Assembly: GCF_014196195.1 (NCBI RefSeq)
Contig: NZ_JACIDF010000001.1
Location: 1-64,000 of the forward strand
Direction: 5' to 3'
Length of the DNA: 64,000 bases
Source of the DNA: Anoxybacteroides rupiense
GTDB lineage: Bacteria > Bacillota > Bacilli > Bacillales > Anoxybacillaceae
This document shows positions 26,201-39,442 of this stretch, one piece after another; position 1 is the first letter of the stretch, and each line of letters opens with the position of its first letter. Position numbers and translations under genes: made by a program. The notes under the pieces were generated by a model. It did not search any database. It saw only the letters and a program-made list of their open reading frames with translations, and was not told the origin of the DNA.

Positions 26201-26689
26201 CTACTTTGCTACGACAAATAGTAACCAATCCGTTCCTGCCTGCACGTTTTCAAGCGGCTTCTTTTCAAGTGATTGAATAGCATCCATATTGGTAATGACA
26301 ATCGGTGTGATCGTGCTTGCCGCCTTTTCCTTAACCAACTCCAGGTCAAACGTCAATAAGCGGTCGCCTGCCTTGACTTTGTCGCCGACTTTCACATGTC
26401 CAACAAACCCTTCCCCATTCATCATGACGGTGTCTAAGCCAACGTGGATTAATAGCTCCAGCCCTGCATCTGAACGAATGCCAATCGCATGCTTTGTATG
26501 GAAAAATTGAATCACTTCCCCATTAACCGGCGAAACGACAATCCCCTCTGCAGGATCAATTGCTACTCCATCCCCCATAAGCTTTTGGGAAAACGTTGGG
26601 TCAGGAACTTGTTCGATCTCGACTATTTTTCCAGTTAAAGGCGCTACGAGCGTTTCTTCTTTTTTGCGAAACCATTTTTTTAACATCAT
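26201..26689 (-). CDS. PTS glucose-type EIIA protein of the trehalose operon
   Basis: The 162-residue single-domain EIIA belongs to the Crr/EIIA-Glc family. The phosphorylated histidine lies in LELLIHVGLDTV (about residue 90) and the first conserved histidine in FFHTKHAIGI (about 75). It passes phosphate from HPr to the Cys of TreP, which lacks its own EIIA. The start is one of two adjacent ATGs (26689 or 26686) after AAGGGGAG. A pair of TreR operators and a cre-like site lie directly upstream, so it is the first gene of the tre operon. Confidence 0.9.
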   Translation of the reverse strand: MMLKKWFRKKEETLVAPLTGKIVEIEQVPDPTFSQKLMGDGVAIDPAEGIVVSPVNGEVIQFFHTKHAIGIRSDAGLELLIHVGLDTVMMNGEGFVGHVKVGDKVKAGDRLLTFDLELVKEKAASTITPIVITNMDAIQSLEKKPLENVQAGTDWLLFVVAK

Positions 26690-26699
26690 GAACTCCCCT

Positions 26700-26760
26700 T
26701 TTAACCGCTTTCAAAACTTGTATATACAAGATGTTTTTATTTTAATCTGTATATACAAGT
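26700..26760 (-). promoter_or_regulatory. tre operon control region: two TreR operators and a cre-like site
   Basis: CTTGTATATACAAG (26717-26730) and CTGTATATACAAG (26747-26759) match the B. subtilis tre operator TTGTATATACAA, with centres about 30 bp apart. A cre-like TGAAAGCGGTTAAA (minus strand, 26700-26713) lies closer to the gene. This suggests TreR repression plus CcpA catabolite repression. Confidence 0.85.
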
Positions 26761-27214
26761 TCGTCAATAAAAAAATCGCCTGTATATCATCATGTTCGTT
26801 CTCTTTTCACGATATGATTCATCTGCGCAAGGCATAGAGTATTTTTTAAGATAAAGGTGCTTATAGACATCAAGTTTGGATTCATTTTCGGCGGCCGGAC
26901 GGTTGAATAACCAATCGCTTCTTCTTAAAGCCCTTACAGGAGCAGAAAAAAGAATATGATTCAAGTCTTTATCATGCATACATGATAAAAAAGCAAATCA
27001 TTGAACCTTTTCCAACCGCCCATATCCAGAGATCATTCGTTTCATCTTTAAAGAGACGTTTATGTACTCTCTCATTCTCACATCGTTCGAATAACAAAAT
27101 CGATAGAATAGAGCGATTTAGTGAGGGGGATCCAAGAAACTCAACCTACATCTATATATTTTTTACAAAAGTGCAAATATTCAGACTGAACAAGCAACAA
27201 AAATCCCTCTTTAT
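26761..27214. other. 450-bp stretch between the two EIIA genes, no supported gene
   Basis: Two leftward reading frames have coding-like pieces (LFSAPVRALRRSDWLFNRPA near 26900 and FKDETNDLWIWAVGKGSMI near 27010-27060). Neither has a ribosome site or a recognised family. They may be decayed remnants of a gene formerly inside the tre cluster. Confidence 0.3.
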
Positions 27215-27715
27215 TTATTTCACACGAAACAGGCATGTTCTTGTGACCATTACCCGCAGCAGCGCGCTTTGTCCTGCGACGCATGTTGGCCGTGAAGCAA
27301 TTTTCGTAATCTCTGCCTGCTCATGATTGGTGATAATAACTGGCGTTAGAAGGCTAGCCGCTCTTTTTTTGATCGTTTTTAAATGAAATGACAGCAGCAA
27401 ATCCCCTCTTTTCACCATTTCTCCCCTTTTAACATGGACGGTGAAGCCTTCTCCGTTCAACAGCACCGTCTCCAGCCCTACATGAATCAAAATCTCTACT
27501 CCTTTGTTCGATAAAATTCCAATGGCATGTTTGGAACGAAAAATATTAGCCACTCTGCCATCCACTGGAGCAACGACTTGTCCATCGTTTGGCATAATCG
27601 CGATGCCGTCTCCTAAAAATTTATGCGAAAACGTGGGATTCGGTACCTCTTCCAGCGGTATAATCCGACCATTCAATGGTGCGAAAATAATCTCTTCCTC
27701 TTGCCAAGGTATCAT
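27215..27715 (-). CDS. Second PTS glucose-type EIIA protein under TreR operators
   Basis: The 166-residue EIIA-Glc paralogue has GVEILIHVGLETVLLNGEGF carrying the phosphorylatable His (about residue 84), and the first His in IFRSKHAIGI. It is clearly related to the EIIA encoded 500 bp downstream, but diverged. The last 25 or so residues (CLFRVK end) replace the usual short tail. The ATG at 27715 follows GAAAGGGTG. Two TreR operators lie upstream, so it should respond to trehalose independently of the main operon. Confidence 0.88.
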   Translation of the reverse strand: MIPWQEEEIIFAPLNGRIIPLEEVPNPTFSHKFLGDGIAIMPNDGQVVAPVDGRVANIFRSKHAIGILSNKGVEILIHVGLETVLLNGEGFTVHVKRGEMVKRGDLLLSFHLKTIKKRAASLLTPVIITNHEQAEITKIASRPTCVAGQSALLRVMVTRTCLFRVK

Positions 27716-27748
27716 TATGGTTCACCCTTTCATTCATATAAAAATGAA

Positions 27749-27801
27749 CATGTATATACATGCACTTTCTTTAGGCATCATTTTAACCTGTATATACAAG
27801 G
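27749..27801 (-). promoter_or_regulatory. Second pair of TreR operators
   Basis: CATGTATATACATG (27749-27762) and CCTGTATATACAAGG (27787-27801) are about 39 bp apart upstream of the second EIIA gene. They share the core TGTATATACA with the first pair. The remaining bases to 28025 show an AGCAAG/CTTGCT hairpin and no gene. Confidence 0.8.
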
Positions 27802-28025
27802 TAGTCAATCCTATTTTTATTCGGAACGAAAAACGAAAAAACAAAAAAAGCAAGCCACAAAAAGACTTGCTGTTGATGATGATAAAGCCGTGTACACACT
27901 AATAAACACTAATAAAGCGATTGGCCCATGTTGCGGCACGATGTCTCGCGGGCTTTCTAAGAGCCTTTCTATTTTTTATTTTCGCCAAAAAGTTGGACAG
28001 TCTGCCTTATCCTTGACATTAAAAT

Positions 28026-28055
28026 CCCCCCTCCTAACATGAGGATGGGGGGCAC
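28026..28055 (-). terminator. Terminator of the PilZ gene
   Basis: A C/G-rich stem of about 10 bp (CCCCCCTC... with ...GAGGATGGGGGG), followed on the minus strand by ATTTTAATG. Confidence 0.7.
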
Positions 28056-28069
28056 ACGCCTATTGATTG

Positions 28070-28438
28070 CTAATCGCTCTGGCGAAGTGTCACATATCGC
28101 TTAAGTTCGCGAATCATGATTTCCTCCTGTTCATGTGACAGGTGCAGCTGCAATCCATAAAAGTAACCTCTAAAGTCCCTCTTTTGCCACACGATGATTC
28201 CTAATAAATTGAATTCGACATCGTTAAGCATAAATGTCACTTGAATACAGACATCCCGCGGGCGCGGAGGAATGTCAAATACCGTGCGGATCTTCATCCC
28301 CTTTGGACTGATATCGTAAATTTCAACAGCTCCTTTTTCGCTGTCCATCTCTTTTCCATCAATATAAGCGATGCGGAATGTGCCCAAAAGCGGCTGTCCG
28401 AATTGATAGCGAAAGGCTTCGTTTCGCTTAAATCGCAT
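28070..28438 (-). CDS. PilZ-domain protein
   Basis: The 122-residue single-domain PilZ protein is likely a cyclic di-GMP receptor. The N-terminus has RFKRNEAFRY (basic RxxxR-like motif) and the second motif is DISPKGMKIRT (D/NxSxxG) at about 43-53. Strands follow with LLGIIVWQKRDFRGYFYGLQL. The target is not evident, and there are no neighbouring GGDEF or flagellar genes. It lies 61 bases downstream of parC on the same strand. Confidence 0.85.
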   Translation of the reverse strand: MRFKRNEAFRYQFGQPLLGTFRIAYIDGKEMDSEKGAVEIYDISPKGMKIRTVFDIPPRPRDVCIQVTFMLNDVEFNLLGIIVWQKRDFRGYFYGLQLHLSHEQEEIMIRELKRYVTLRQSD

Positions 28439-28499
28439 CGTCGTTCCCCCTCCCGCTCATCCTTCGTCTATCGATTCCATGTCCATTTCTAGCTATCTG

Positions 28500-32977
<4,478 letters not shown>

Positions 32978-33024
32978 TTACCGTTTTCAGCCGAACACGC
33001 AAAATTTTTGTCGAAAATGGAAAT

Positions 33025-33058
33025 GACCATCTTTCACAACTAAAGATGGCCGTTTTGA
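33025..33058 (-). terminator. Hairpin between yneT and parE
   Basis: CCATCTTT pairs with AAAGATGG. A T-rich stretch follows on the + strand (CCGTTTTGATT) more clearly than on the minus strand, so its direction is uncertain. Confidence 0.45.
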
Positions 33059-33064
33059 TTCCAT

Positions 33065-33484
33065 TCAATTCTTTTTCGTTAAAGCATGTTCTACTTTAAT
33101 GCAGCGATCCATCACAACTGTATATCCTTTTTCTTTGAGAAATTCATAGGCTTCCTCATTGGCTACACCCAGCTGCCCCCAAAACACATCGGCATCGATT
33201 TGTGCAAATTCACGGGCAATTTCCGGCAAATGCTCTGAACGGCGAAACACGTTCACAATATCCACATGTCCGTCAATGTCCTTTAATGATTTAACAGCCG
33301 GAATCCCTTCCCATTCATCAATGGTTGGATTGACAGGAATAATCTCATATCCTGCTTCCTTCATCGCTTGAGCGATCATATATGACGTGCGTTCTGGATT
33401 ATTGGACAGACCTACAACAGCAATGCGCTTTGCTTTTTGCAACATATCGCCGATTTCTTCGCGGCTTGGATTCACGATTGGCAT
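33065..33484 (-). CDS. yneT: CoA-binding domain protein YneT
   Basis: The 139-residue Rossmann-like CoA-binding protein has KRIAVVGLSNNPERTSYMIAQAMKEAGYEIIPVNPTIDE with the nucleotide-binding GLS/N loop at about 24-30, then DIVNVFRRSEHLPEI and VFWGQLGVANEEA. The small family is related to the N-domain of succinyl-CoA synthetase. Its partner and reaction are unknown. The ATG at 33484 follows AAAGGGG, so the longer frame to 33679 is not used. In B. subtilis yneT sits between plsY and parE. Here plsY is about 20 kb away. Confidence 0.87.
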   Translation of the reverse strand: MPIVNPSREEIGDMLQKAKRIAVVGLSNNPERTSYMIAQAMKEAGYEIIPVNPTIDEWEGIPAVKSLKDIDGHVDIVNVFRRSEHLPEIAREFAQIDADVFWGQLGVANEEAYEFLKEKGYTVVMDRCIKVEHALTKKN

Positions 33485-33805
33485 ATGTGTTCCCCTTTCG
33501 TCTCGTGTCTTGTGTGTACTAATTTCGGCATTGGTCAAAGGAATCCTGCTAGCTCGGACATTTTTCTTTTGGCCTCTTTTCATCGGAATTTCTATCATCC
33601 ATTGTCGCCGGCGAACGAAAAAAATATTCTCAAGGGATTCAGCCGCAAAAACTCGATATAAGCCTATCATCCATTCCATCGTTTTCTGTTTTCATCACAT
33701 TTTGTTGCGTATCCGTTCTGCTATTCGTCAAGTCTTCGGTCATTCTATTTGCATCATCCGCTGATTATGGTAAGTTATTAATAAATGATGAAAGGAGCTA
33801 TTTCT

Positions 33806-34330
33806 ATGAACTTTCAGTTACAAGAAGCCATTGAATTACTGCAGCGCACGCCGAAAACATTGGAGAATTTTTTATCCGGATTATCCGCTGGATGGTTGCA
33901 ATGCCGCGAGGGAGAAGGCACATGGAATGCGACAGAAGTTATCGAGCATCTGATAGAAGCTGAGAAAACGAATTGGATTCCAAGGCTTGAAATCATTCTT
34001 CAAGAACACGGAGATAAAACCTTTCCCGTTTTCGACCGATTCAGCCATTTAAAAGAACACTCAGGAGAGACCATCGAAGAAAAGCTGCGTTTATTTCAAG
34101 AGTTGCGTGAACAAAATCTCGCCAAGCTAAACCATCTCATCGGCCCAGAAACCGATTTTGAATGGACCGGGATTCATCCAGCTTTTGGTCCTGTAAAGCT
34201 GCGAGAACTGCTGTCTACTTGGGCTGTCCATGATTTGACCCACATCGCCCAAATTGTCAGAGTGATGGCCAAAAGATACAAGGAAGATGTCGGACCTTGG
34301 ATCGAATATTTAGGCATCTTAAAAAAATAG
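33806..34330 (+). CDS. DinB-like putative metal-dependent protein (DUF664 type)
   Basis: The 174-residue four-helix DinB/YfiT-like protein has three candidate metal-binding histidines, one in [10 protein letters not shown] and two in [12 protein letters not shown]. They lie in helices 2 and 3 as in the family. Relatives include bacillithiol transferases and damage-inducible proteins, but the substrate here is unknown. The ATG at 33806 follows AAAGGAGC. An in-frame ATG at 33785 lies before the ribosome site. It is alone on the + strand. The following 280 bases hold no gene. Confidence 0.8.
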   Translation: MNFQLQEAIELLQRTPKTLENFLSGLSAGWLQCREGEGTWNATEVIEHLIEAEKTNWIPRLEIILQEHGDKTFPVFDRFSHLKEHSGETIEEKLRLFQELREQNLAKLNHLIGPETDFEWTGIHPAFGPVKLRELLSTWAVHDLTHIAQIVRVMAKRYKEDVGPWIEYLGILKK

Positions 34331-34613
34331 CAAGCCGCGCTTAGCTGAAATAAAATCAAAGATTCGTTTTGTTACGGCTCTGCTTTTCGCCGCAGAAGCG
34401 TGTTGTCGGATCACAAAAATCGATGCTTGTTTTCATTTCGCGCCAGCTAATGATCTCATGGATGTACTATATTTATGCTATGCTGTCATTTTGAGACATC
34501 ATCTGGCTATCTCCTCTATCATACGGATTCACTCCAGCCGTTTGTATCTGCAAGCAGCTGAATTCACAATACCCTGACGCTCGGCGAAAAGCAACAGGCA
34601 GCCGCAAAAGCGG

Positions 34614-35057
34614 TCAAAGGCTCTTTTTCATCACGATCCGGTCAGCGCGGACGGTGTAGCCGTTTTTTCGATAAAACGCTGCCGCCGCTCCGTAAGCGGA
34701 TGTTAACAAATAGATGCTCCTGACGTGTTGCTTCTGTAGTTCCTCCTCAAGAACTCGCAGCAGTTGAGAGCCATATCCTTTCCCTTGGGCTTTCTGATCG
34801 ATGCACAACTCCGCCAGATAAAACGCCATCCCCTGATCGCTCGCTTTGCTGTGGCCAGCGATAAAACCAAGGATCGCTTCACGCTGTTTACATACAAATC
34901 CGATAAACTTAGGCGTATGCAATAAATCGGTGAGCCGCTCTCGAGCCGCCTCATACGTCCAATTCTCATTCCAAGGCTCACGATGAAACACTCTTATATA
35001 CAGTTCGATACATTCCTGTAAATGTTCAAATGTCATTGGCGCCACAATTTCTTCCAT
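34614..35057 (-). CDS. GNAT-family N-acetyltransferase
   Basis: The 147-residue acetyltransferase has the acetyl-CoA loop motif IDQKAQGKGYGSQLLRVLEEEL at about 92-113 (Q-x-x-G-x-G/A) and the C-terminal YGAAAAFYRKNGYTV. The N-terminal half (CIELYIRVFHREPWNENWT) resembles AAC(6')-like GNATs. The acceptor cannot be inferred. The start follows GAAAGGAGACATGTAA. Together with the truncated GNAT just upstream, it marks a small acetyltransferase-rich spot. Confidence 0.82.
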   Translation of the reverse strand: MEEIVAPMTFEHLQECIELYIRVFHREPWNENWTYEAARERLTDLLHTPKFIGFVCKQREAILGFIAGHSKASDQGMAFYLAELCIDQKAQGKGYGSQLLRVLEEELQKQHVRSIYLLTSAYGAAAAFYRKNGYTVRADRIVMKKSL

Positions 35058-35145
35058 TTACATGTCTCCTTTCTTTGATAGAGAGCGAACATCCAAATTT
35101 TCACATTAAATAAAAGCAGCGCTTATGATACCTTTTTTAATTTCG

Positions 35146-35289
35146 TTAAATCCAATCTTGGGTTTGCGCCACAGTAAAAGGGGCCGAATAAAACTTCATC
35201 ATGTCTTGATCAAAAAAAATGCTATGTAAAGCGAACAGATCGCTATCGGTAAATGGTCTCCATATCAATCGTGGTGTTTCCAGAATCAC
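35146..35289 (-). pseudogene. Truncated RimJ/RimL-type acetyltransferase, N-terminal fragment
   Basis: From a GTG at 35289, after GGAGGAACGG, the frame reads ILETPRLIWRPFTDSDLFAL, then HSIFFDQDMMKFYSAPFTVA and QTQDWI, and ends at TAA 35146-35148. This is the typical first 47 residues of a RimJ/RimL-like N-acetyltransferase of about 180 residues. The acetyl-CoA-binding part is missing, and nothing recognisable follows before the next GNAT gene. The start signals are intact, so a short peptide may still be made. Confidence 0.75.
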
Positions 35290-35808
35290 CCCGTTCCTCC
35301 CCTTTCTTGCTACATAAGTTTTGCTTCAGTAACAGATGATAAAACCGATTCGTTTTATTGTTCTCTTGCTAGATGAATCGTTACTCGCTCACATAGAAAC
35401 CCGTGTTGGCTTCTCAAGTTGTAGAAATAGAAAAATATAGAAACAATTTTCTATTCTTAACTACATGATGTATTACATTCATTATCATAAGAAACTGTCC
35501 AAAAAGCCCTATAAGCATATAACCGTTGTTTATCTGCTTGTTATTTTACTAAATTCCAGAAAACAGAGAGAATCAAACTTTTTCCTCTATCTTCCCTTTA
35601 CAAAATTCGCAGCACCGCCCCCGCCCCGATTCTCCTGCTTTTTTGTCGCAATTTGCGCTTGCCGGGGAAATAGAACATTTCCTCTTTCGCTTTCCATATA
35701 TTGTGTCATATGATCTATGCAACGATCCAGAAATAAATGGTAGTATAGAAAATGTACCCATGGTGTTCGTTGGATCCATTTTTTAGATTAACAGATTAAG
35801 AAGGGATC
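35290..35808. other. Intergenic stretch without a supported gene
   Basis: AT-rich sequence. Several frames are open but none has a ribosome site or a recognisable family. Confidence 0.4.
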
Positions 35809-36132
35809 ATGTTGGGCACACTTTTTTTCGCACTGATCGCCATCGGAGGAGCAGCCTCCTTTGTTGGCATATTAGCGGGCGGCGCGCTGATTACCTCGAG
35901 TCTAACGGAGCGGGTGATGAACGCCATCGCTTTTGTTTTGCTGTTATTCGCGCTCACGGTGTCTTTAAAATGGATATCAGTAAGGAGTGCGGTCATAAAC
36001 ATAAGGCTCATCCGGCTGTTGAACTTTTTTCACTGTTTTGATGTTGATACAAGGAAGGATATTTCCTTCATACGTTGTTTGGCCGATGACTCCTTTTACT
36101 TCTACCCATTCATCCGGCTTGAGCTCTTTTAG
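35809..36132 (+). CDS. Possible small membrane protein, overlapping the next gene tail to tail
   Basis: A 107-residue frame follows GAAGGGATC. It has two hydrophobic segments (FFALIAIGGAASFVGILAGGALI and AIAFVLLLFALTVSL), then about 50 residues antisense to the end of the TIGR03943 gene. The first 55 residues look like a genuine small membrane protein. The tail is probably non-native. No family is recognised. Confidence 0.35.
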   Translation: MLGTLFFALIAIGGAASFVGILAGGALITSSLTERVMNAIAFVLLLFALTVSLKWISVRSAVINIRLIRLLNFFHCFDVDTRKDISFIRCLADDSFYFYPFIRLELF

Positions 36133-36822
36133 CTGTTCTCCGTTTGATAGCATTCCATAAACGGAAGCATCGGCAACACAGCAAGTAACAGCAAATCGCG
36201 CAATGACTGCTTCCCCTTTTGGAAAATCAGGTTCGCGATAGACAAATCCGGTAAGTTGAATCTCTTTCCCAATAAACTCTTGAACATGATTATGAATGAT
36301 TTCCAGAGTGGCTAAATAGTTTTCATTCGTAAACTCTATCTTTTTCGCAGATTTTAACTTCTTAGCGAGCTGCTGTTTGTCAATGCTTTTTTCGGCTGGC
36401 TGCTGTTCGGTCTGTGCTGATTCGGTTAAGGATTGCGTTTGAGCATTCGCTGATGGATCGCTTTGCTTCTGCCCCCCACCCATTTGCACACCGCGCTTGG
36501 CAGCGACCGAGCTGTCCAATACTTGACTTGAAAACATTAAACCTGTGATGATGGGCACAATGAATAAAAGATAAATCATCCACGTCTTTAGAGGATGCTT
36601 ATCCTTATGATGGCCGCATTCACAACCAACCGCATGATCGTGATGATCACTTCGCCAAATTTGAAAAATGCCAAGAATAAACAATACGCCCATCGCAAAA
36701 TAAAGGAAAGGAAACATCTTTGGTGCAATAAATTGCTGGATTTGCCCTGTTACGATTAATTTAAACATGACTAACGCAAAGCCCACGAGCAGAACTCCCC
36801 GCAAAAAAAGCTGATTATTCAA
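35977..36822 (-). CDS. ycgQ: TIGR03943-type permease partner (YcgQ-like)
   Basis: The 281-residue protein has two N-terminal membrane segments (about 5-25 and 34-55), a His-rich loop (RSDHHDHAVGCECGHHKDKH, about 57-76) that could bind metal, a third membrane segment (about 80-100) and an extracellular C-terminal domain. That domain contains IGKEIQLTGFVYREPDFPKGEAVIARF and CCVADASVYG. This is the family always found beside UPF0718/DUF318 permeases, and the permease gene ends 14 bases upstream. B. subtilis has ycgR-ycgQ. The His/Cys loop and the Zur box at the operon head suggest a role in metal handling, which is inference. Confidence 0.85.
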   Translation of the reverse strand: MNNQLFLRGVLLVGFALVMFKLIVTGQIQQFIAPKMFPFLYFAMGVLFILGIFQIWRSDHHDHAVGCECGHHKDKHPLKTWMIYLLFIVPIITGLMFSSQVLDSSVAAKRGVQMGGGQKQSDPSANAQTQSLTESAQTEQQPAEKSIDKQQLAKKLKSAKKIEFTNENYLATLEIIHNHVQEFIGKEIQLTGFVYREPDFPKGEAVIARFAVTCCVADASVYGMLSNGEQLKELKPDEWVEVKGVIGQTTYEGNILPCINIKTVKKVQQPDEPYVYDRTPY

Positions 36823-36836
36823 CTTCCTTCACCTCC

Positions 36837-37847
36837 TCATCCATGGATAAAGATTGTTTGATAGAGCCAAACAACCAAATAAACAACACATGTCAACACG
36901 AGAATAAACGCAATGACAAACCGTGTTCGAAAATAAGCAAGCAGCAGCAAGGTATTTTTCAAATCAAGCATGGCTCCATAAATAAGAAACGCTAAAATCG
37001 CGCCTGTAGAAAAGGTGTGACTAAACGAAGCAGCCACAAAAGCGTCGGCCTCCGAGCAAAGCGAGAGCAAATAAGCAAAACCCATCATCACAACAGGAGA
37101 GATGAGTTCATTGGCTCCAATTTGCAGCAATTCGTTCCGATTAAGAAACGTTTGCAATAAACTGGCTAAAAACGCGCCAATGATTAAATATTTTCCCGTG
37201 TCAAAAAATTCTTCGCTGGCATGATGCAACGTTTCTTTCCATTTATTTGTAGAATGAATATGTTCGTGCGAGGAAGAGGCTGTTGGTTTGAGCGGAGTCT
37301 TATGTTGAAAAAAGCGGTATAAAAGCAAGCCTACCAACACAGAAACGCAAAAAGCAAGGCCCACGCGAGCAAAAGCGATTTCGCTTTTTTGCTGAAACGC
37401 ATAGTAGGTCGAGAGGAAAACAATCGGATTGATGATGGGCGCACTCATCAAAAATGTCATGCCAACTGCTGGCGGCATTCCTTTTTTAATCAGCCTTCTT
37501 ACAATTGGAATAATCGCACACTCACAAACGGGAAAAATGATTCCGAAAAAGGCGGCAGATACAATGGCCACATACGGGTTTTTCGGAAGCCAACGCCGCA
37601 GCGTATCCTCTGAAATAAAGGTTTGAATCAAAGCGGATACAAAGACGCCTACTAAAATAAACGGAATCGCTTCTAAAACAATGCTTAAAAACATAGTATG
37701 GACAATCGCCCACTCTTTCGGCAATGTAAAATTCATATTCCCCATTCCATAAAAAAAGAATAAATATAAAAATAACAATAAAAGAACAAACGCTAGTCCA
37801 TCATTGATTGTATGAGACATCTCCTTTTTCACATTCATTTCCTCCAT
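36837..37847 (-). CDS. ycgR: UPF0718/DUF318 permease (YcgR-like)
   Basis: The 336-residue membrane protein has about 8-9 hydrophobic segments. Conserved features are IFPVCECAIIPIVRRLIKKGMPPAVGMTFLMSAPIINPIV and YLLSLCSEADAFVAASF, where paired CxC-like and SxxD signatures of this permease family appear. The substrate is unknown. It pairs with the TIGR03943 protein and lies divergent from the CobW-type GTPase gene. A perfect Zur half-site lies 23 bases upstream of its start. The position suggests a zinc-related transporter, by inference. Confidence 0.85.
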   Translation of the reverse strand: MEEMNVKKEMSHTINDGLAFVLLLLFLYLFFFYGMGNMNFTLPKEWAIVHTMFLSIVLEAIPFILVGVFVSALIQTFISEDTLRRWLPKNPYVAIVSAAFFGIIFPVCECAIIPIVRRLIKKGMPPAVGMTFLMSAPIINPIVFLSTYYAFQQKSEIAFARVGLAFCVSVLVGLLLYRFFQHKTPLKPTASSSHEHIHSTNKWKETLHHASEEFFDTGKYLIIGAFLASLLQTFLNRNELLQIGANELISPVVMMGFAYLLSLCSEADAFVAASFSHTFSTGAILAFLIYGAMLDLKNTLLLLAYFRTRFVIAFILVLTCVVYLVVWLYQTIFIHG

Positions 37848-37870
37848 TCATGCTCTCATTTCTTCTTAAC

Positions 37871-37891
37871 AAATCGTAATTTTTCCTATTA
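37871..37891 (-). promoter_or_regulatory. Partial Zur box before the permease operon
   Basis: AAATCGTAAT (37871-37880) matches the left half of the B. subtilis Zur box perfectly. The right half (TTTTCCTATT) is degenerate. It sits just upstream of the permease start. Confidence 0.45.
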
Positions 37892-37954
37892 ACATATATA
37901 CATAGATTGTCCACAAAAATATGACTATGAAATATCAATTGCTCCGTCAACATT

Positions 37955-38000
37955 TGTCGCCAAGTGCGCAGATGATCTGATTTCGCTAGTCGGGCGACCG
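37955..38000. repeat. Dispersed repeat, copy 1
   Basis: The stretch around GATGATCTGATTTCG and GTCGGGCGACCG resembles 60755-60800 (GATCATCTGATTTCG, GTCGGCCGACCG), including the preceding CA(A/T)TT..CAA and GCGCA/GAGCA. Both copies are intergenic. It may be the 3' part of an IS605-type element. Confidence 0.5.
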
Positions 38001-38200
38001 TTGGAAAATTTGAATCGGTTAGCTATAAGTGTAATTTTCTCATCGTATCTCTCTATAATAAAAAACGATGAAAGCGATGAACTGATCTTGAAAAATCTAT
38101 CCGATCATGGCAGCTCAAAGATAGAATGAACGATATCTATACCTCCCTTTCATTCTCGTAGTTGCTATTTTTCTTATTTTCTTGTATGATTGACGTTGTT

Positions 38201-38221
38201 AAAACGTAATAATTACGATTT
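38201..38221. promoter_or_regulatory. Zur box before the CobW-type GTPase gene
   Basis: AAAACGTAAT-A-ATTACGATTT matches the B. subtilis Zur consensus (AAATCGTAAT-N-ATTACGATTT) at 20 of 21 positions. It lies 24 bases before the start codon, where bound Zur would block transcription when zinc is plentiful. Confidence 0.85.
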
Positions 38222-38244
38222 ACTAAAGGGAGGAGTTACTTATC

Positions 38245-39426
38245 ATGAAAAAAGTGCCAGTTACTGTATTAAGCGGTTATTTAGGCTCTGGAAAAACCAC
38301 CTTACTCAATCATATTTTGCATAATCGTGAAAACAAAAAAATTGCCGTTATTGTGAATGATATGAGTGAAGTGAATATCGACGCGGAATTGATTAAACAA
38401 GGGGGATTCTCCCGAACAGAAGAAAAGCTTGTTCAAATTCAAAACGGCTGTATTTGTTGTACATTGCGCGATGATTTAATGAAGGAAGTAGAAAGATTAG
38501 TAGACGCAGGGGGAATTGATTACATCGTCATTGAATCTTCAGGAATCAGCGAGCCGATTCCGGTAGCGCAAACTTTTACCTACATAGATGAAAATTTAGG
38601 AATTGATCTCACTAAAAAATGTCGTTTAGATACGATGGTCACCGTTGTCGACGCTAACCGATTTTGGAATGATTTTTCTTCTGGAGAGAGCTTGCTCGAT
38701 CGCAAGCAAGCTGTCGATGATTCAGATACACGCGAAGTAGCTGATTTGTTAATCGACCAAATCGAATTTGCTAATGTCATTTTGCTTAATAAAATCGATT
38801 TAATTCATCCCGAAGAGGCAAAAGAGCTTGAAAATATGCTAAAAAAACTGAATCCGGAAGCGAAAATCATCCCTACGACATTTGGCCAAGTAGCGTTAGA
38901 CGAAATTTTAAACACGCATTTATTCGATTTCGAAAGTGCCAGCCAAGCGGCCGGCTGGCTCAAAGAGTTGAATGAAGAGCATACTCCAGAAACCGAAGAA
39001 TATGGCATCTCCTCTTTTGTATATCGGAGAAGACAACCTTTTCATCCGGAACGATTTATGAAATGGCTTGAGAATTGGCCAATTGAAGTGATTCGCGCCA
39101 AGGGCTTTTTTTGGCTTGCGTCAAGAAATGATGTATGCGGCCTTCTATCACAAGCGGGCACATCGATCGTGATCCAAGGAGCGGGCGAATGGGTCGCTGC
39201 TTATCCTGAAGCTGAGCGCCAACAAATTTTAATGGAGAACCCTGAACTTCTTGAAAAATGGGATCAAACATATGGCGACCGCATGACCGAGCTCGTCTTT
39301 ATCGGCATCGAGATGAATCAAGAAGAAATAGAAGATTCGTTAGACCAATGTTTACTTACCGCTCAGGAAATGAGCCAGAATTGGGAAACATTTTTCGATC
39401 CCCTCCCTGCATTTGTTGGTTCCTGA
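38245..39426 (+). CDS. zagA: CobW/COG0523 GTPase, zinc metallochaperone (ZagA/YciC-like)
   Basis: The 393-residue protein has a G3E GTPase domain with P-loop GYLGSGKTT (11-19), metal-binding CICC (69-72, the CxCC motif), ESSGISEP and NKID. A CobW C-terminal domain follows (about 255-370). In B. subtilis ZagA (YciC) is made under zinc starvation and delivers zinc to FolE. The Zur box upstream gives the same expected control. The start follows GGGAGGAG. It is divergent from the permease pair, and a further Zur box lies just after its stop. Confidence 0.92.
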   Translation: MKKVPVTVLSGYLGSGKTTLLNHILHNRENKKIAVIVNDMSEVNIDAELIKQGGFSRTEEKLVQIQNGCICCTLRDDLMKEVERLVDAGGIDYIVIESSGISEPIPVAQTFTYIDENLGIDLTKKCRLDTMVTVVDANRFWNDFSSGESLLDRKQAVDDSDTREVADLLIDQIEFANVILLNKIDLIHPEEAKELENMLKKLNPEAKIIPTTFGQVALDEILNTHLFDFESASQAAGWLKELNEEHTPETEEYGISSFVYRRRQPFHPERFMKWLENWPIEVIRAKGFFWLASRNDVCGLLSQAGTSIVIQGAGEWVAAYPEAERQQILMENPELLEKWDQTYGDRMTELVFIGIEMNQEEIEDSLDQCLLTAQEMSQNWETFFDPLPAFVGS

Positions 39427-39442
39427 TAAATGAATAAAGTTC

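Noticed and set aside
26764-26979. Leftward 71-codon frame between the EIIA genes
   Set aside because: No ribosome site or known family. Noted only as possible decayed sequence.
35573-35779. Leftward 68-codon frame
   Set aside because: No ribosome site, unusual composition, no family.
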